Source: Branchiostoma lanceolatum
Lineage: Eukaryota; Chordata; Leptocardii; Amphioxiformes; Branchiostomatidae
Assembly (NCBI RefSeq): GCF_035083965.1
Contig: NC_089740.1
Location: forward strand, 7,995,552-8,059,551
Direction: 5' to 3'
Length of the DNA stretch: 64,000 bases
Shown: positions 12,275 to 25,600 of the stretch, one piece after another
How the letters are laid out: each line of letters starts with the position of its first letter
Position numbering within the stretch: the stretch's first letter is position 1
Made by a program: the position numbers and the translations under genes
Notes under the pieces: model-generated
The model's input: only the letters and a program-made list of their open reading frames with translations
Told to the model about the DNA's origin: nothing
Databases searched by the model: none

Positions 12275-13250
12275 CGCTAAATGGGTACTCATTTGGGGCC
12301 TGCAGATCGGCGATGTGACGCTAGGGGCGCGATTTGGCCAGGCTTTTGTACGTCCCAGACGAGAAAGCAATCCAGTTTGCGAGCGTGTGCGTATTTTTGA
12401 CAAACGAGGGTATATGATATCATCTATATATACACGAACACGTCCTTATACGATATGCTATGTGGAAGTTCTTACGCAAGCACGCTTCGTGCAGATACGT
12501 CTTACTACAGGCAGCAAAAACCTGCCGACCCTTAGCCTTTTATTGGTTCGACCGCTGCGCTGGCAAGGCCGAAGGGACATTAAGTTTTCGATCTGTTAAA
12601 CATATCTGAGTGATGAAACTCATAACTGACTTCCTTGATGTAAAATAATCAGCAAACATTTCATCACAATGTACATTTATAATCACACTGATAGGACGCT
12701 GAAAATGTCCTGTTGAGTTTTCTGATTTAAAAAAGATTTATGCTGTTACCATGACCTAATATGATTCTCTTTTCACAATGTTACAAAACTGTTTAGCTGG
12801 ATCACTTCGTCTAAAAAAGAAAATATTCTCTACAGCTGACCCCAATATTTTCCGGACCGTAATCAGAAAAACAACATTTTCCCAAGGCTTTACTTTAAAC
12901 GACGAACTGCATTCCCTCCGCCTGTGACACCCTCGGAGAGTCGCCGCGCCCGATAAGGCAAGGAACACGGATTGAGGGTCTGTATACATGTTCCAGTAAG
13001 GTGTAGGCAAACTATTTTAGTTTTCCGTTACTTGTAATAAAAGACATGTTTTCCTCACAATTCGTGCGCGGTGGCCAGATTTTGCGTATTTGGCGTCCTG
13101 AATTTAGCGTAATGCGGAGGCGGTTCTTCTGAATCCAGCGTAAAGTGTTGTAGGAACCCCCATGCAGACCCCACAGATAAGGCGACGACCACAGATTGAT
13201 ACCAGAGCTTTTAAACTTTGCAGTCCGGGCAAGGAAAGCCGTCCGCGCAT
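12275..13250. other. Intergenic stretch before the LDLa gene
   Basis: No convincing exon was found. Around 12900-13250 the DNA becomes GC-richer and is the likely promoter/5' UTR area of the gene starting at 13312, but no TATA box or defined initiation site could be chosen. An open frame at about 12189-12599 has no splice or composition support. Confidence 0.3.
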
Positions 13251-13311
13251 CTTGCGTTAGCGTGTCTGTGCTCTATTTGCGTGTGAAGTATCGCATCGTA
13301 GCGGGTTGACC

Positions 13312-16300
13312 ATGCAGCTAGGGGTCAGCGTGGTGGTGGGGTTTCTAGCGGTGTTGCTGCTGTGTTCCTTCGGGGAGGGGCAGTTCCCGTGCCCGAGGAG
13401 TTTCTACCGGTGTGCCGACGGTTACTGCTTGGAGAGGACGCGGCTGTGTGACGGGGTGGCCCACTGTCGGGACCGATCGGACGAGAGAGACTGCCCCAGT
13501 ATGTAAACCGTCTCATTTCCTACATTGAAATCTTCTCTAGAAAAAGACTCCGTTTCTACACCATGATCTGTACCAACATAGCCTAGGAAGCCAGACTGTT
13601 TCCAGGCTGATCTGTTTATGCCCGGGAAACAGCCTGACTTCCAGGCTATACCAGTATGTAATCATCTCGTTTCCTGCATTTGGAATCTTCTCTAGAAAAA
13701 GACTCGTGTCATTTTCTGTATCGTAATCTACAACAGTATTAGCCTGGAAGCCAGGCTGTTTCCAGGACCTCATGGCCCTAGCCAGTAGCTGAGGAGCTGG
13801 CCTGTTTATACCCCGGAAACAGTCTGGCTTCCAGACTGACAAGCCAGACTGAGATTATCCCAGTATGTACTCATCTTATGGTTCATCTTATATCCTGTAT
13901 CGAAATCCTGTCTAGTATGGACGCCTCTCCGACGGTTTCCTCAGTCTAGTCTGATCTTCTTAGTAAGGACTAATGTCGTTTTCTGCATCATAATCCGTAT
14001 TAGAATTGACATAGAAGCCAGGCTGTTTCCAGATACTAGCTTGAATGCAAGACCCCGAATCTCCAAAATATAGATACTTTAGAGTTTGGGGGTCTGGCAT
14101 CCAGGCCATACCTACACAGGCTACCTCTTCGGCACCAGAGCCAACATGCCCTCAAGGCACTGAACCTGAGGTGTCGGCCTGTGTAGGCCCTGGAAACGCC
14201 GAGCAAAAAATAACAATGGATGAAAACATGTAGAAAGTCACAAAATGTAGTAGCTCATCGATTTTGTGATTTTGTAACATATTGTTCTTCCACTAGTTTC
14301 AGTTGATATTCTATAAGCGAAAAGGGTGACATAAGACCATCATTTTATTTTTTATTATTAATATGTCTGACTCCTTCTTCATATTTTGCTGTTATACACT
14401 TGAGTTTGGCTATGGCCATGTCTTCCTTTTGTAGTTTTACGTTATAAAAAGAGAAATCGAAGAATGCGTTAGTTCCCACCGCAGCTTGAAGCCCGCAGTA
14501 CAGACCTGAAGTGTTACGCCGCGGGGATGTTTACCGATATATGTCATCCGTCATCACATGGCTGAACCCCAGATCTATCCAAGGCGCTAGTCGCACTACC
14601 GTACTTTGTCGTACTCTCCAAGCAGATGTTCGTTTCCGCCTTGTTTTTGTCTTTTTAAGGCATTTCTATCGGGCTTTCTATTATGTCCCGTTTCTTTATG
14701 TCCGTACAAACGGTTTGGTGACATATAGAAAACGGGACAAAATAGAAAGCCCCACAAAAAAAACTAAAAAGTCGGAGCCGAACATCTACTTGGAGAGTAC
14801 ATGTAGCTTTATCGCAAGTCACAAAAGCTGCCATATATAGTGTAGATCTGGCTGTCAGCGGAGGATTAACCCACTCAAACCCAATATTTTTTTGTCGCAT
14901 ACCAGGATTGGCACGCTTCGATCGCGTAAATTCAATAGTAACAGCAGGTTGAGTAGCCTGGAATCCAGACTGTTTCCAGGGCCTCGGCACAGGCCAGCTT
15001 CTCGGCTCTAGGGCCAACATGTCCTTAGCCTGGATGGCAGACTGTATCCAGGGCCTACACAGGGCAATTCCTCGGCTTCAAGGACAACTAGACTGACCAT
15101 CTGTGTCTGACAAGTGAAGCGATGGCCGCTGCTGTGTTTTGAATTAAAACGTACAGTCATCAGTGACTGTCGGGCGCGTGTGTTTACATGTGATCAAGTC
15201 AAACTACAGGATTGATTTGTAGCATGTTACATCTTATTCTGATTACCAGTCCAGAACGTATCCCGATTAGGATATGTCATTAATCACGCCGTCAGCGGTG
15301 CTGCGCAGGCGTGATTCTCTTGACCCCAAAATTTGACCCCAAATCCAAGACGGCGGACGGACGATGGAACGCCGATTTGAGTACACAAATATTATGCTGC
15401 AAACAAGAAGTACTGGCGCAGTCACGATGCGTCGAACCGAGCTATTATATGTGTTACCGTGATCTCTAAAAGTTGAACAATCCCGGGTAGGTCATTCGAG
15501 AAGTCAAAAGGTAGTTTGAAATGAGATTTGTCCCGTCAAAGTTGACCTACTTGTTGAGCTTTTCTGAGAAAAGCTACGGCCCTCCGACTTACCTTTCTCG
15601 CAAAATTATCTGCCAGGTTAATCGACGGGATGAACGATTCCTGCATTGTTGACATGAAGTGGAAATTCTCCAGTTCTTACTAGCATAACAACGATATAGT
15701 GATTTTTGCGAGTTTTTCACGGGCGGACGTGAGTCTCTGATCTGCTTTCTCGGGGAGTGGGAACGCTACACTGTCATGTATAATTTTTACGCCGTAAGTT
15801 ACTAGATTTAGTTACCATGGTGCTGAAGCTGAAAATACATGTACTATTGATATGATGTCGCAAAATTACAAATGAAAACTACGGCGTTCTTCAAATACGT
15901 GAAGCTATTTCCTATGGACGTGAGCGGTTTCGCGCCCCCTCCCCACCCCCACGAGAACAGCTGATATCGTGACATCGCCCACTTAGAAAACATGTACAAT
16001 TTTTTAAACATAAATATTAAATTATTATGTCTGAAACCCATGTGGAAAGAGTGTTTATAAAAACATTGCGTATTGCAACTAGAAGGATTTTTCTCCAATA
16101 GAACCGGTGCGCTATCGACCCAACTTCTATAGAAAAACATATGAAGCAGACAACACGGCCTTACCACACACAAAAGGAAAGCAGAGGAACTTCAGGAAGG
16201 GGAGAGCGGCTTGCACCCAGACAACTAAAAATCTACCCGTGGAAAGGGTAGTGATAGTCTCTAGAAACACATGTGACAACACAGCAGGTTATGTGCCTCA

Positions 16301-19300
16301 AAGTAAAATATATTTATGTACATGAACCGAACATAATGTTACTTGTACCTAGTTTTGAAGTGTTGTTTACCTAACTGCTTATAACATAAAGTTTGTTTTC
16401 CATTTATCACTGTAGGTCATTTTGCAAATAAACATAGTGTCTTTACATTGCTTCCTTTCTGTTGTTCATTCACTGATACATTGTATACGTGACACATATG
16501 TACTGTATACACATACTAGAGTATGTATAGAAACATGCAGTAGTATATAGAAAAATCAATCCACTTGCTTGTTGTGTTTGCAGCTGTAAGTTCAGCTGTA
16601 TATACTATATCTACTACAAGATTGCACATTTTGACAAAGCACAAGATTAATACAGAAATATTCAAACATCAAAGTTGACATTCATTGTCGAATTTGAACT
16701 GAGTTCTGAAGAAAGTGTCCGCCAATGAAATATACAGAACATACCATGTCATCAATGCATTGCTACATATCTACATGTATATGACAACAGTATTTGACAA
16801 AATACTGCTCCGCTTACTTGTGTTGGCACAAAATTCAGCCGTCTACTAACAACTAACAACTTACAACCTAAAAAAAACACATGATAGATAGATGTATGTA
16901 TAAGACAAAGATTTTATGTATTTTTATGTTTATTTTTAAGTACAAGATTAGTATCGCAAACACTGAAACATCTTCTGCCCCCTCCTGTTGGTCTGTTTGT
17001 CAGCGCTGTAGTTGTGATTGACTGTGGTTTTGTCGTAGCAGATTTGACATGAGTCACTGTGTGCTACAAACAGGTAAGGCGTTGTGAATGTTTGGAAGGT
17101 ATCTTTGTTGGGAGCTTTTGTGTACCTGTCAAATTTACACCTGCATTTGTGGCAGACATATGGTGAATGAATAGGCGGTACATCTGAATTGAGATCTATT
17201 CGAAATATGTTTGAAAATCTCTCATTAAACGACAAACACAGATACTCTCTATCTCCAACACCATGTCCACACAGGTGACACTTTGTTCTCAGCAGCTGTA
17301 TTTGGCCATCCTCCAGTTTTTCATCTACAAATACAATGACATAGGCAAAATGAATAAATATCAACAGTGTTGAATTGTAGGTACTATTACTACTATTACA
17401 ACACCGAGCAAACAATCCATCAATCATTACCAAAAAACAATGTACATTGTATATCACTCAGATAATCATACATGATCGTGCACTTTTTGACTCAGTCATG
17501 ATACTGTATGATCAACTGGTGAAAGATCCAGGACTAACAACATCAAAAAATACAGAAAAACCTAACTATAATATGCATAGAAATTGGATGTAAGCTACAT
17601 GTATACTAATATTCAAACAAAAGTGCATCTATACTAGGGCTAAATATGAATTGGCATGACTTGAAGTGACAATTGGTGAAAAATCATGGAAGCAAATAAT
17701 GGGAGTTTACACAATACTTGACAATAATTGGATTAGCATAGTAAGGACAATTGACAAGATAATATGGACCCGAAAATACACATTACATGGAACTAGTATT
17801 CAATTGTTGATAAGATGTGGACATCAGGAAGAACATTTTATTACATTCTGTATGACATTGTACATCATCTTTTGATTCGAAGCTGTGTGTTATAAAGGCT
17901 TATAACATGTAGGTACTAGTATAGATACAACAACCCAAAATTGACTGCGTCCAGAAAATTATGCCATCATTCCGATATCTTTTTTGGAATGACAACAAAC
18001 GCAAAAACTATTCAAGACCTTCACATCTGCGTCAAACTTCGAACTACGGCGTTGTCAAAAAAATACGTAAAGCTATAGATTTCATGTGCACGTGAGCGGT
18101 TTCGCGCCCCCCTCCCCACCCCCGCTTAAACAGCTGACATCGTGACATCGCCGACTTAAAAAACATGTACAATTTTTCTACAGTAAAAGTATTGACTAAA
18201 ACCCAGATGGAAGGATGGCAGAGGGTCTATAGAATTAATAGAAATTATTCATTGTTATGAAAAACATTGCATTTTGCAACGAGAAGGATTTTTCACCGAG
18301 AGAAACGACGCGCCCGTGACCCAACTCCAATGAAAAAACATACGGGCCGGGCGCCTCTAGGCCCGAAACCTCCCAACTTCAAAAACATGTACATTTTTTC
18401 CAGTGCATTTTTCTACCGAACAAAATGGCGCAGACGACAGAAAAACACACAGACGATGAAGGAAAATTGCTAAGAACTACCACCAATTCCATGTAAACAT
18501 ACAGTTAGGCCAGCAAAATAACCCCCAAAATGTGTAAATTGTAGTCTTACCTGACGTTTCGCCCGCCATCACCGACAGAATAAGCGATTTTGGAGCGGTT
18601 TGTCCGATCAAAACACACGTGCAAACCTGTCCTTTTCGGCTGGAAGAGTCTATGGAGTCTATGACGTATATTTGACCTCTGAACTGGGTTATACCACTGA
18701 GATATAGGGGGTAGAAGAAGAAAATCTCTAGAAAAAGAGCAAAGATTCTGACTGAGACAGGCTTTGGCGGTAAAATGACGTCATAGCCGCGCGGGCGATC
18801 TGATTGGCTGAATGCTTGCATCACAGAGTATCCAATTTGGGATACGTTCTGGACTGATTACGACGAAGTTGTGTTTTATAAATACATGATTAATTGATAG
18901 CAATTATCAAAGAATTTTACTGAGTCACCATTTTTTTTGCGTTTCGGCGCATGCGCGCCGGAACGCATTGTCCTGGCTTTTACCTTCAAGCAAGGAGGAA
19001 GGAACCAGGGAAGCTTGGTTCAACACTGTGTCGCACACAACAAGACCTTATATGGCAATACGTTCTCAAATCCTTGTATAGCCGTTGCCTTATATGGCAA
19101 GAGAGCACGAAAATGCAGGCAGGCTAGATTTGCATGTGACACAGGACGGCGACCGCATGTAACTGCTACAACTGTTCGGAAATATCATTGCATTGTGGTT
19201 TCGGACTTTGATATCCTGAAAAATGACCATATTACATCTATTCCACAAGATTGCAGAAGAAAAAAAATGATTTCGTCAAGAAAACGACCAAAAATCGGCA

Positions 19301-22300
19301 TAAATGATACCATATAGTGAGGCTATAGCATTACGTCCAGAGTGTCCAGTACGTACCGCAGCTTGGCCGATCTGGCAACGCGAAGCACTTCGGACCCAGA
19401 AGATCCGGGTTCGTGTCCGTGCATGTTTTTTTGTTGTTCTTTTTAGATATTGAATATCAAAAATATATATTGATATTATATTAATCTATCAATATCATAT
19501 TTATGAATATCATTTTTTTCATTAATAAATAAAGAAATATTTTATATTTGTTATTTTTAAATATTCATTTAATATATACAAGGCCTTTGTCTTATGAACA
19601 GGACTTCATAGATTCCAAACCCGGCATTCGAATTTTTCTGTTCATTGTAATGGAAAATACCGTGCAGCGGCTCCTATGCGCGGTAAGATGATTCTTGCAA
19701 AACACTCGCCACTAAACTTCTATCCCCGATGTAAACAGAGGCTCTTGATGTTGTTTGCAAAACAGCGATTCTTTGTTACAGTAGCAAATGCTCCATTGTT
19801 CAGTATCGACTTCATTCAGACAACACGGACGTGGAAAGTGGCGCCCCTCGGCACAAAACTATGGGAATTTTCATGAATTTTAGCAAAATTACCCAGGAAA
19901 ATAAGGAAGAAATGTTGTAAATGCGGAAACCAGAATAATACGGATGAGGTAGCTGTTGATTTGTTTGACATTTGGTAGTCATTTTAGATAGAACCTTAGC
20001 TGTTATGAACTTCTATTTCACTTAATTACCATAGTGCTGATGATTCAATGGTGCTTTTTCAAATTTTATGTTTTATTGCGTGCCATGTACATAATTACAT
20101 TGATAGCTTTTATAATGAGCCTATTATACATTTTACAAATAAGTACAAGTTGTAGGCCAAGACCAGCTTTTTCAAAAGCACTTAAGTTAAGTGACGTAAC
20201 TTCAAAATTGCTTTCCCCAATCTGCCTTTCTCTATTAAAACAGTACTCATTTCCCAAAATGACAATTTTTCTTATAGACTGAACAGCCCTTGAGTGACTT
20301 CCTCTGGCAGATTTTACTTCAAGTAAAGGGAAAAGACAATTCACACTTATAAACGTAGCCGAAACGCCAGCTTTTTTTAAAAGCTCTTGTTTAAATTGAG
20401 ATTGTTATCGGGTGTCAGTTAGTTGTCACGTTGGGGTGACCTTAATAACACATGATTGCGTAGTTGCGGCCTGATAAGGAAAACCTGAAGCCACTTACAT
20501 GTACGACACGCTTCTTTTTACAGAGTGTACTGTATTCAACCCGTACTTGATCCAACAAATATGGGGGTGTGTGTGTCTTTTTAGTCTATAATTCTTTACA
20601 TGTTTATTCGCTACAACTACTCAAATTCTGAATGGCAATGTCATTCGTTCTATCATGTGGTTGCAAAACAATATTCAAAGAAGAGAATGTGAGAATATAG
20701 ATGGTATGAAATACAGAATGCATATCATTATGTACTAGTAACAGGTTTACGTCTGGTAAAAACAGGAGTGGATTTCAATTGATAAAAATTTACGGCGGAT
20801 CGTTCTAAACTGAAAAGCCGGCAGCCCCGTGTTAGAGGAAGCTTCAGGCATAAGTCTCAAGCGTCAAACATCTGCACGTAAAAGAACCCCACACACTTAT
20901 TGAGAAGAGTAGGGGTGACCCGATGTGCTTGGCTAAAAATCGCGAGCTGCAGTGCACTACCATCATGATCATTAGCTACTTAAAAAGCATCAAGCTTCGC
21001 CTCAATTGAGGATGACTGCTTTACCTTTCTTACCTCAGAGGCATTCTGTAGCACTATACTGTAGGGCGTAGAGAGTCAGAGTCAGACGCTATCGTAGCTG
21101 GTTAAATGATCCCCCGATGATTCCCGAAGTAGGCCTTTTGGTAAGACTTGTGGCCTCGAGGTGTCGTCCTTGTGACGTCTGCTTCCGTGGCTTGTCAACA
21201 TACCGAATAAGACGTTTGTGAGCGGACCTTCGCTTCCTTCAGACCGAAACGGAAAATACATAGAAGTGCACATGTTGGAAAATATGTTCATACATACCGT
21301 AACGTTTAGATTACAGTTACAGGGATTTGGTGAATTTGAATTTGGCAGAGAAGGTCAGGCTACTTCTCTCTCCCTTCATCTGTCTCCCCTTCCTTCCTTC
21401 CTTCCTTCCTTCCTTCCTTCCTTCCTTCCTTCCTTCCTTCCTTCCTTCCTTCCTTCCTTCCTTCCTTCCTTCCTTCCTTCCTTCCTTCCTTCCTTCCTTC
21501 CTTCCTTCCTTCCTTCCTTCCTTCCTTCCTTTCTTCCTCACTCCTTCCTCTCTTCCTACTTTCCCTCTTTCTATCGTTCCTTTCTCCATTGCCCCTCTCT
21601 CTTCAAAGATTGCCTATATTTTACTTCATCACTTTCGGTCTTTATCTTGCTTTAATTTTTGTTCCCCGATCCGTCACCCGTCTGTCCATACGTGATGTCT
21701 ACTCCATCCATCAAAACACGCTTCCCACAGTTGTCAAAACTGCCAACATGCCCCCAAGGAAACTTGTGCCACAGGCCCTGGGTTAGACCTTGGATGTCAG
21801 ACTGTTTCCAGGGCATATACACAGACTAGCTCCCCAGCGCCAGGGCTAACATACCCCGCAAGGAAACTTTCTGCCACAGCCCCTGAGTTCAGACTCCGAG
21901 TAACAGTTTGGACATGATGACATAGGAAGGAATTGATGGTTTCTCACACAAATGTTTCCTATGTCATCTGGTTTTTAGCCTTGTATTCAAACCTGCTAGC
22001 TGCATATTATGTATGGATACTGTACGCTAGTCTAACTCAGGGGCTGTGGCAGATATTTTATTGGGACCTGTTGGCCCTGGAGCCGGGGAGCTGTATGTAT
22101 TAGCCATCGGAACGGTCTGGCTTCCAGGCTATTAAAACACACACACGCCTTATCTGAAACTCTGGGCTCAAATTCCAACCCGATGGGAGCAGTGGTATTG
22201 AATCGGTCAGTAGGGAACATGCCGCTTGTTTTCTCTGGGCGTGTACTCTTCCTGTTGCCCTTCTGTGACGTACACCTGGGACACAGGTTCTTACGCCTAG

Positions 22301-22607
22301 AAGGCAGTTTGTTACACCAGGGACACAGGTTGCTACACCTAGAAGGCAGTTTGTTAGACCCCTGCCATGTTACACCTGTCGACCTGTTGGTTTCGGGTCA
22401 GCCTGCACTAAAGCTGCATTGTTAATCCGGAATGAGATCCCTTCGGCGTTAAGTACAAGCTTCCTAGGAACGCGGCTGTTACATGGATTAATGTATGTAG
22501 TCTTTGTTTTCGGTGCATCTGTGTGTGTGTGTGTGTACAGTCACTACAGTGTGCGTGTACGTGTGTGTGTGTGTGTGTGTGTGCGTGCTTCTGTGTGTGT
22601 GTGTTTT

Positions 22608-22651
<44 letters not shown>

Positions 22652-25600
22652 CACTACAGTGTGTGTGTGTGTGGGGGGGTATTGAATGGATGAGTGAATG
22701 AACGAAGAAATGAATGAGTGAATTAATTAATGGAAGTATTCATTGTATCTTTGTGTTTTGTGCCCCCAACATTGTAGCCATAGCTAGCCTGGGTACCCGG
22801 TGATCCTCCATATACGTAGTAACCACTGGCTCAATCTCAAGCGAAAAAATTGAGCCAGAGGTTACTAGGAAGGATGGTACGTACCCAGGCTAAGCTTTAG
22901 TTGCTATACCAAAGAAAAAATACTTAAGTGTAATGTAACTCGTATAGTGTCCATTTTAATGAAGCTGTTGACTAGGAATGAGCGAGTGTTGGGTTCGTCA
23001 TTGATGAACAATTCACAATGACCAGGCTTTGAGCTGTTTCAGCTTTCTGTCAGCGTTTAAGTACTCGGTCCTTGACTGTTAAAATCAGGGTTTATACTAG
23101 CTTTGAAAAGCCGACTTACTGAGACTAAGTTGATTACATAGATTATTCTGTGCCTTATGGTAAGATGGACAGCAAGCTCTTTTTTTGATGAAAAGCTGAA
23201 GAGTTTGAAAATGTTGCAAAGGATAATGGGATCTTCAAATCTAGGTAAATGAAATACTCTTAGAAAAACAGTTTCTTCTCCACTCGCCTGTTATGAAAAG
23301 TGGAAAATTGTTATTAAGAATACGAAGATACAAAACCATTCATAGTAACAATACCCCTTGTAATTGTGATTGGCTTGGCAAGGATCTGAACAATTCTGTT
23401 TGTTTACTGTATGTCAGCAGCTGGTGTATTTTTCACAGACATTTTAAAACTCGTTTGGGACAGAAGGCACGCTTCCTGGCACGCCAACATTCAGACTAAA
23501 CATAGCTTCATATTCAAAACACAGGAACAACGCTTTTGGCAGACAGCATATTTTATTTTAATTGATAAAGATAGCTCGACATTCAAAACAAGGGAAGAGC
23601 GTTTTGGGCAGACACCGCATTTGACTTTAATTGGGAAACATCCATCTATATTCAAAAGACATGAACAACGCTTTTGGCAGACAACGTATTTATCTTAAAT
23701 GGGAAACATCACTCTACATTCAAAGCATGGTAACAGTGCATTGGACAGTAGTGGCTTTGTTACCTTCGCCGAAGAGGGTTATGTTTTGGGTTGCGTTCGT
23801 TCGTATGTCTGTCTGTCTGTTTGTCCGTCTGTAAAAACGAGAATTGACTTGGTGTGGTATGCGGGAAGGTCTTGATGAGACCTCAAGACAAGTGATTAGA
23901 TTTTGGGCCCTAGCGGATTGTTATGGTAGTGTGGCGAAACTTCCGGTTTTTGTTTCTTTTGATCTGAAGACGTACTTCAGTACGTTCACCAAATTGAAGT
24001 GACAGATAGCCTTTGTGAACGGGGAGAAGTGACAAAGTTTTGAGCTCCCTAGCAGCTTGGTTCAATTGACAAACATAGCGCTGCATTCAAAACAAGGGAG
24101 CTATGCAGTTGTTAACACTAACAGTTAACACCAGTTTTAATTGGGAAACATAGCTCTACATTCAACACAAAGTAACAGCCAATTTGAGAGTAGAGGCTAA
24201 AATCTGATTTCGATTGGGAAACATAGTTATACATTGAAAACAATGTAACAGTGTACGTGTGCTGCACAGAATTGCCTTTGATTTTAATTGGGAAACATAG
24301 CTTCACATTCAGAACACAAAAGATCCACACATTCAACGGAAGTCCCTTTGATTTTAATTGGGAACCCCTTGTGGAAGGTTAACATTTCTGACATCGCGCG
24401 CGCCGTTTTGAAATGTCAACCATTTTACGCTAATGGATTTTCCTGTAGGGTCAAATTGTGACTGGTTTTCTGTGCACCACAGCTTTGCCAATGGGTAAAG
24501 CGGGTACATTCAAACCTGCCTAGGCGACCACCTTTTCAAGACGACCACCTGGCCATGGCGACCGCTTTTTTTCTGTCTCGAAAATTTTCCCCATAGGCAT
24601 CTCATAGGTATCTCACTGGACCGCGCCAAATTGCGGCAACTTTGCGAAATTCCGCCATGCAATTTCCCCTTGTAGTCACACTGAGGTGCAGTGTACGGGT
24701 GAAATACGTCACCTCCACAAACAGAAAAGGAGATTTTCAGTGATTGTGGCGTTTTGTGCCATTTTAGCTAATTTGCACAATTAGACTAACTGCGATTACA
24801 TATAAAAAATCGCAATTTCAGGCGCCAGTTTGTGCTACTTTCCAAAGGCCTTTCGCAGTTTGGTGCAATTTGGCGCAGTTCTGTGAGATACCCGCTTAGA
24901 GTACTCTAACCTAAGGAAGAAGATAACCGCAAAATGATGATTATGGAAAGGGCTATAGCATTTGAAGCACTTTTAGTCTTTGTGGGCGAGCTTAATCTTT
25001 GCTGGAAGACTCTGATTGATATAATCGATATTTGTATAACACTGGTCATTTTAATCTGAACCGATACTGAAGGTTTTAGATGCCAAATATAGCTACAGAA
25101 TGCACATCAATGCAGAGGGTTGCATGCGGTTTTGATTAAAGTTTGAAAGCTGAGCTTAAACGAAATAATCCTCTTAATTGTAGGCATTCTAACTCGTTTC
25201 CTTCAATTTCGAAATTCGTAAAATGATTTTCCACAAAAGACATTGGACCTTTCCACTTTCAATACTTTTATCACTATAGCAATGAGCCGTTTTAATTCTA
25301 CGTAACTCGCAGCCGGACCGCTATAGAGTGTAATCGGTTCATTCTGCACAAAATGCAATTGACGCCTGAATTTAGCGTAAAGTGAAGCCAGCCTAGCCTA
25401 AGTGTTATCCTGGTTAGTTCCAGGCTCTACATTCTCCAAGGGAGAGCCTGGAACCTGGACATAGATTATGCTAATGAGGACCTCATTTTCATAATTTATG
25501 CAGAAACTTGCATTTCCCTTACCGTTAAAGCTGCGGATGTCATATTTGAGATGTAGGTATCTTTAGGAAAGGTGAACACACCTGGCCATATATATTGCTA

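Larger units (their letters stand above)
15247..18856. mobile_element. 3.6 kb TIR DNA transposon carrying an N-RAG1-like gene
   Basis: The left end begins CAGTCCAGAACGTATCCC at 15247. The right end is the exact inverse complement, finishing at 18856; identity continues imperfectly to about 28 bp (25 of 28). The element is flanked by ATTAC at 15242-15246 and 18857-18861, a 5 bp target duplication. It lies in intron 1 of the LDLa gene. The only credible gene inside is the 131-codon minus-strand gene at 16948-18569; no transposase core (DDE catalytic domain) was found, so it is probably mobilised by another element. Two internal direct repeats of about 270-300 bp flank the coding exon. A 5 bp duplication is shared with Transib and RAG-type elements, but these termini start CAG rather than the CAC of those families, so superfamily membership is open. 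Confidence 0.88.

Noticed and set aside
12189-12599. 136-codon plus-strand frame
   Set aside because: It crosses the end of the duplicated unit into unrelated DNA, so it cannot be an old gene; no family resemblance.
15844-16173. 109-codon minus-strand frame inside the transposon
   Set aside because: It lies in the direct repeat and is broken in the other copy of that repeat, so it is not a conserved gene.
16110-16320. Short plus-strand frame near AATAAA-like words
   Set aside because: No splice partners and it overlaps the internal direct repeat.
15247-18856. Possible RSS-like heptamer/nonamer pair at the transposon ends
   Set aside because: The termini begin CAGTCCA and no A-rich nonamer at a 12 or 23 base spacing was visible, so I do not claim recombination signal sequences.
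18937-19317. 126-codon plus-strand frame beyond the transposon
   Set aside because: It lacks an ATG start at its beginning, is not inside the TIR element, and shows no recognisable domain.
21218-21655. Long Leu/Pro/Ser or Lys/Gly/Arg-rich frames on both strands
   Set aside because: They are translations of the TTCC microsatellite.
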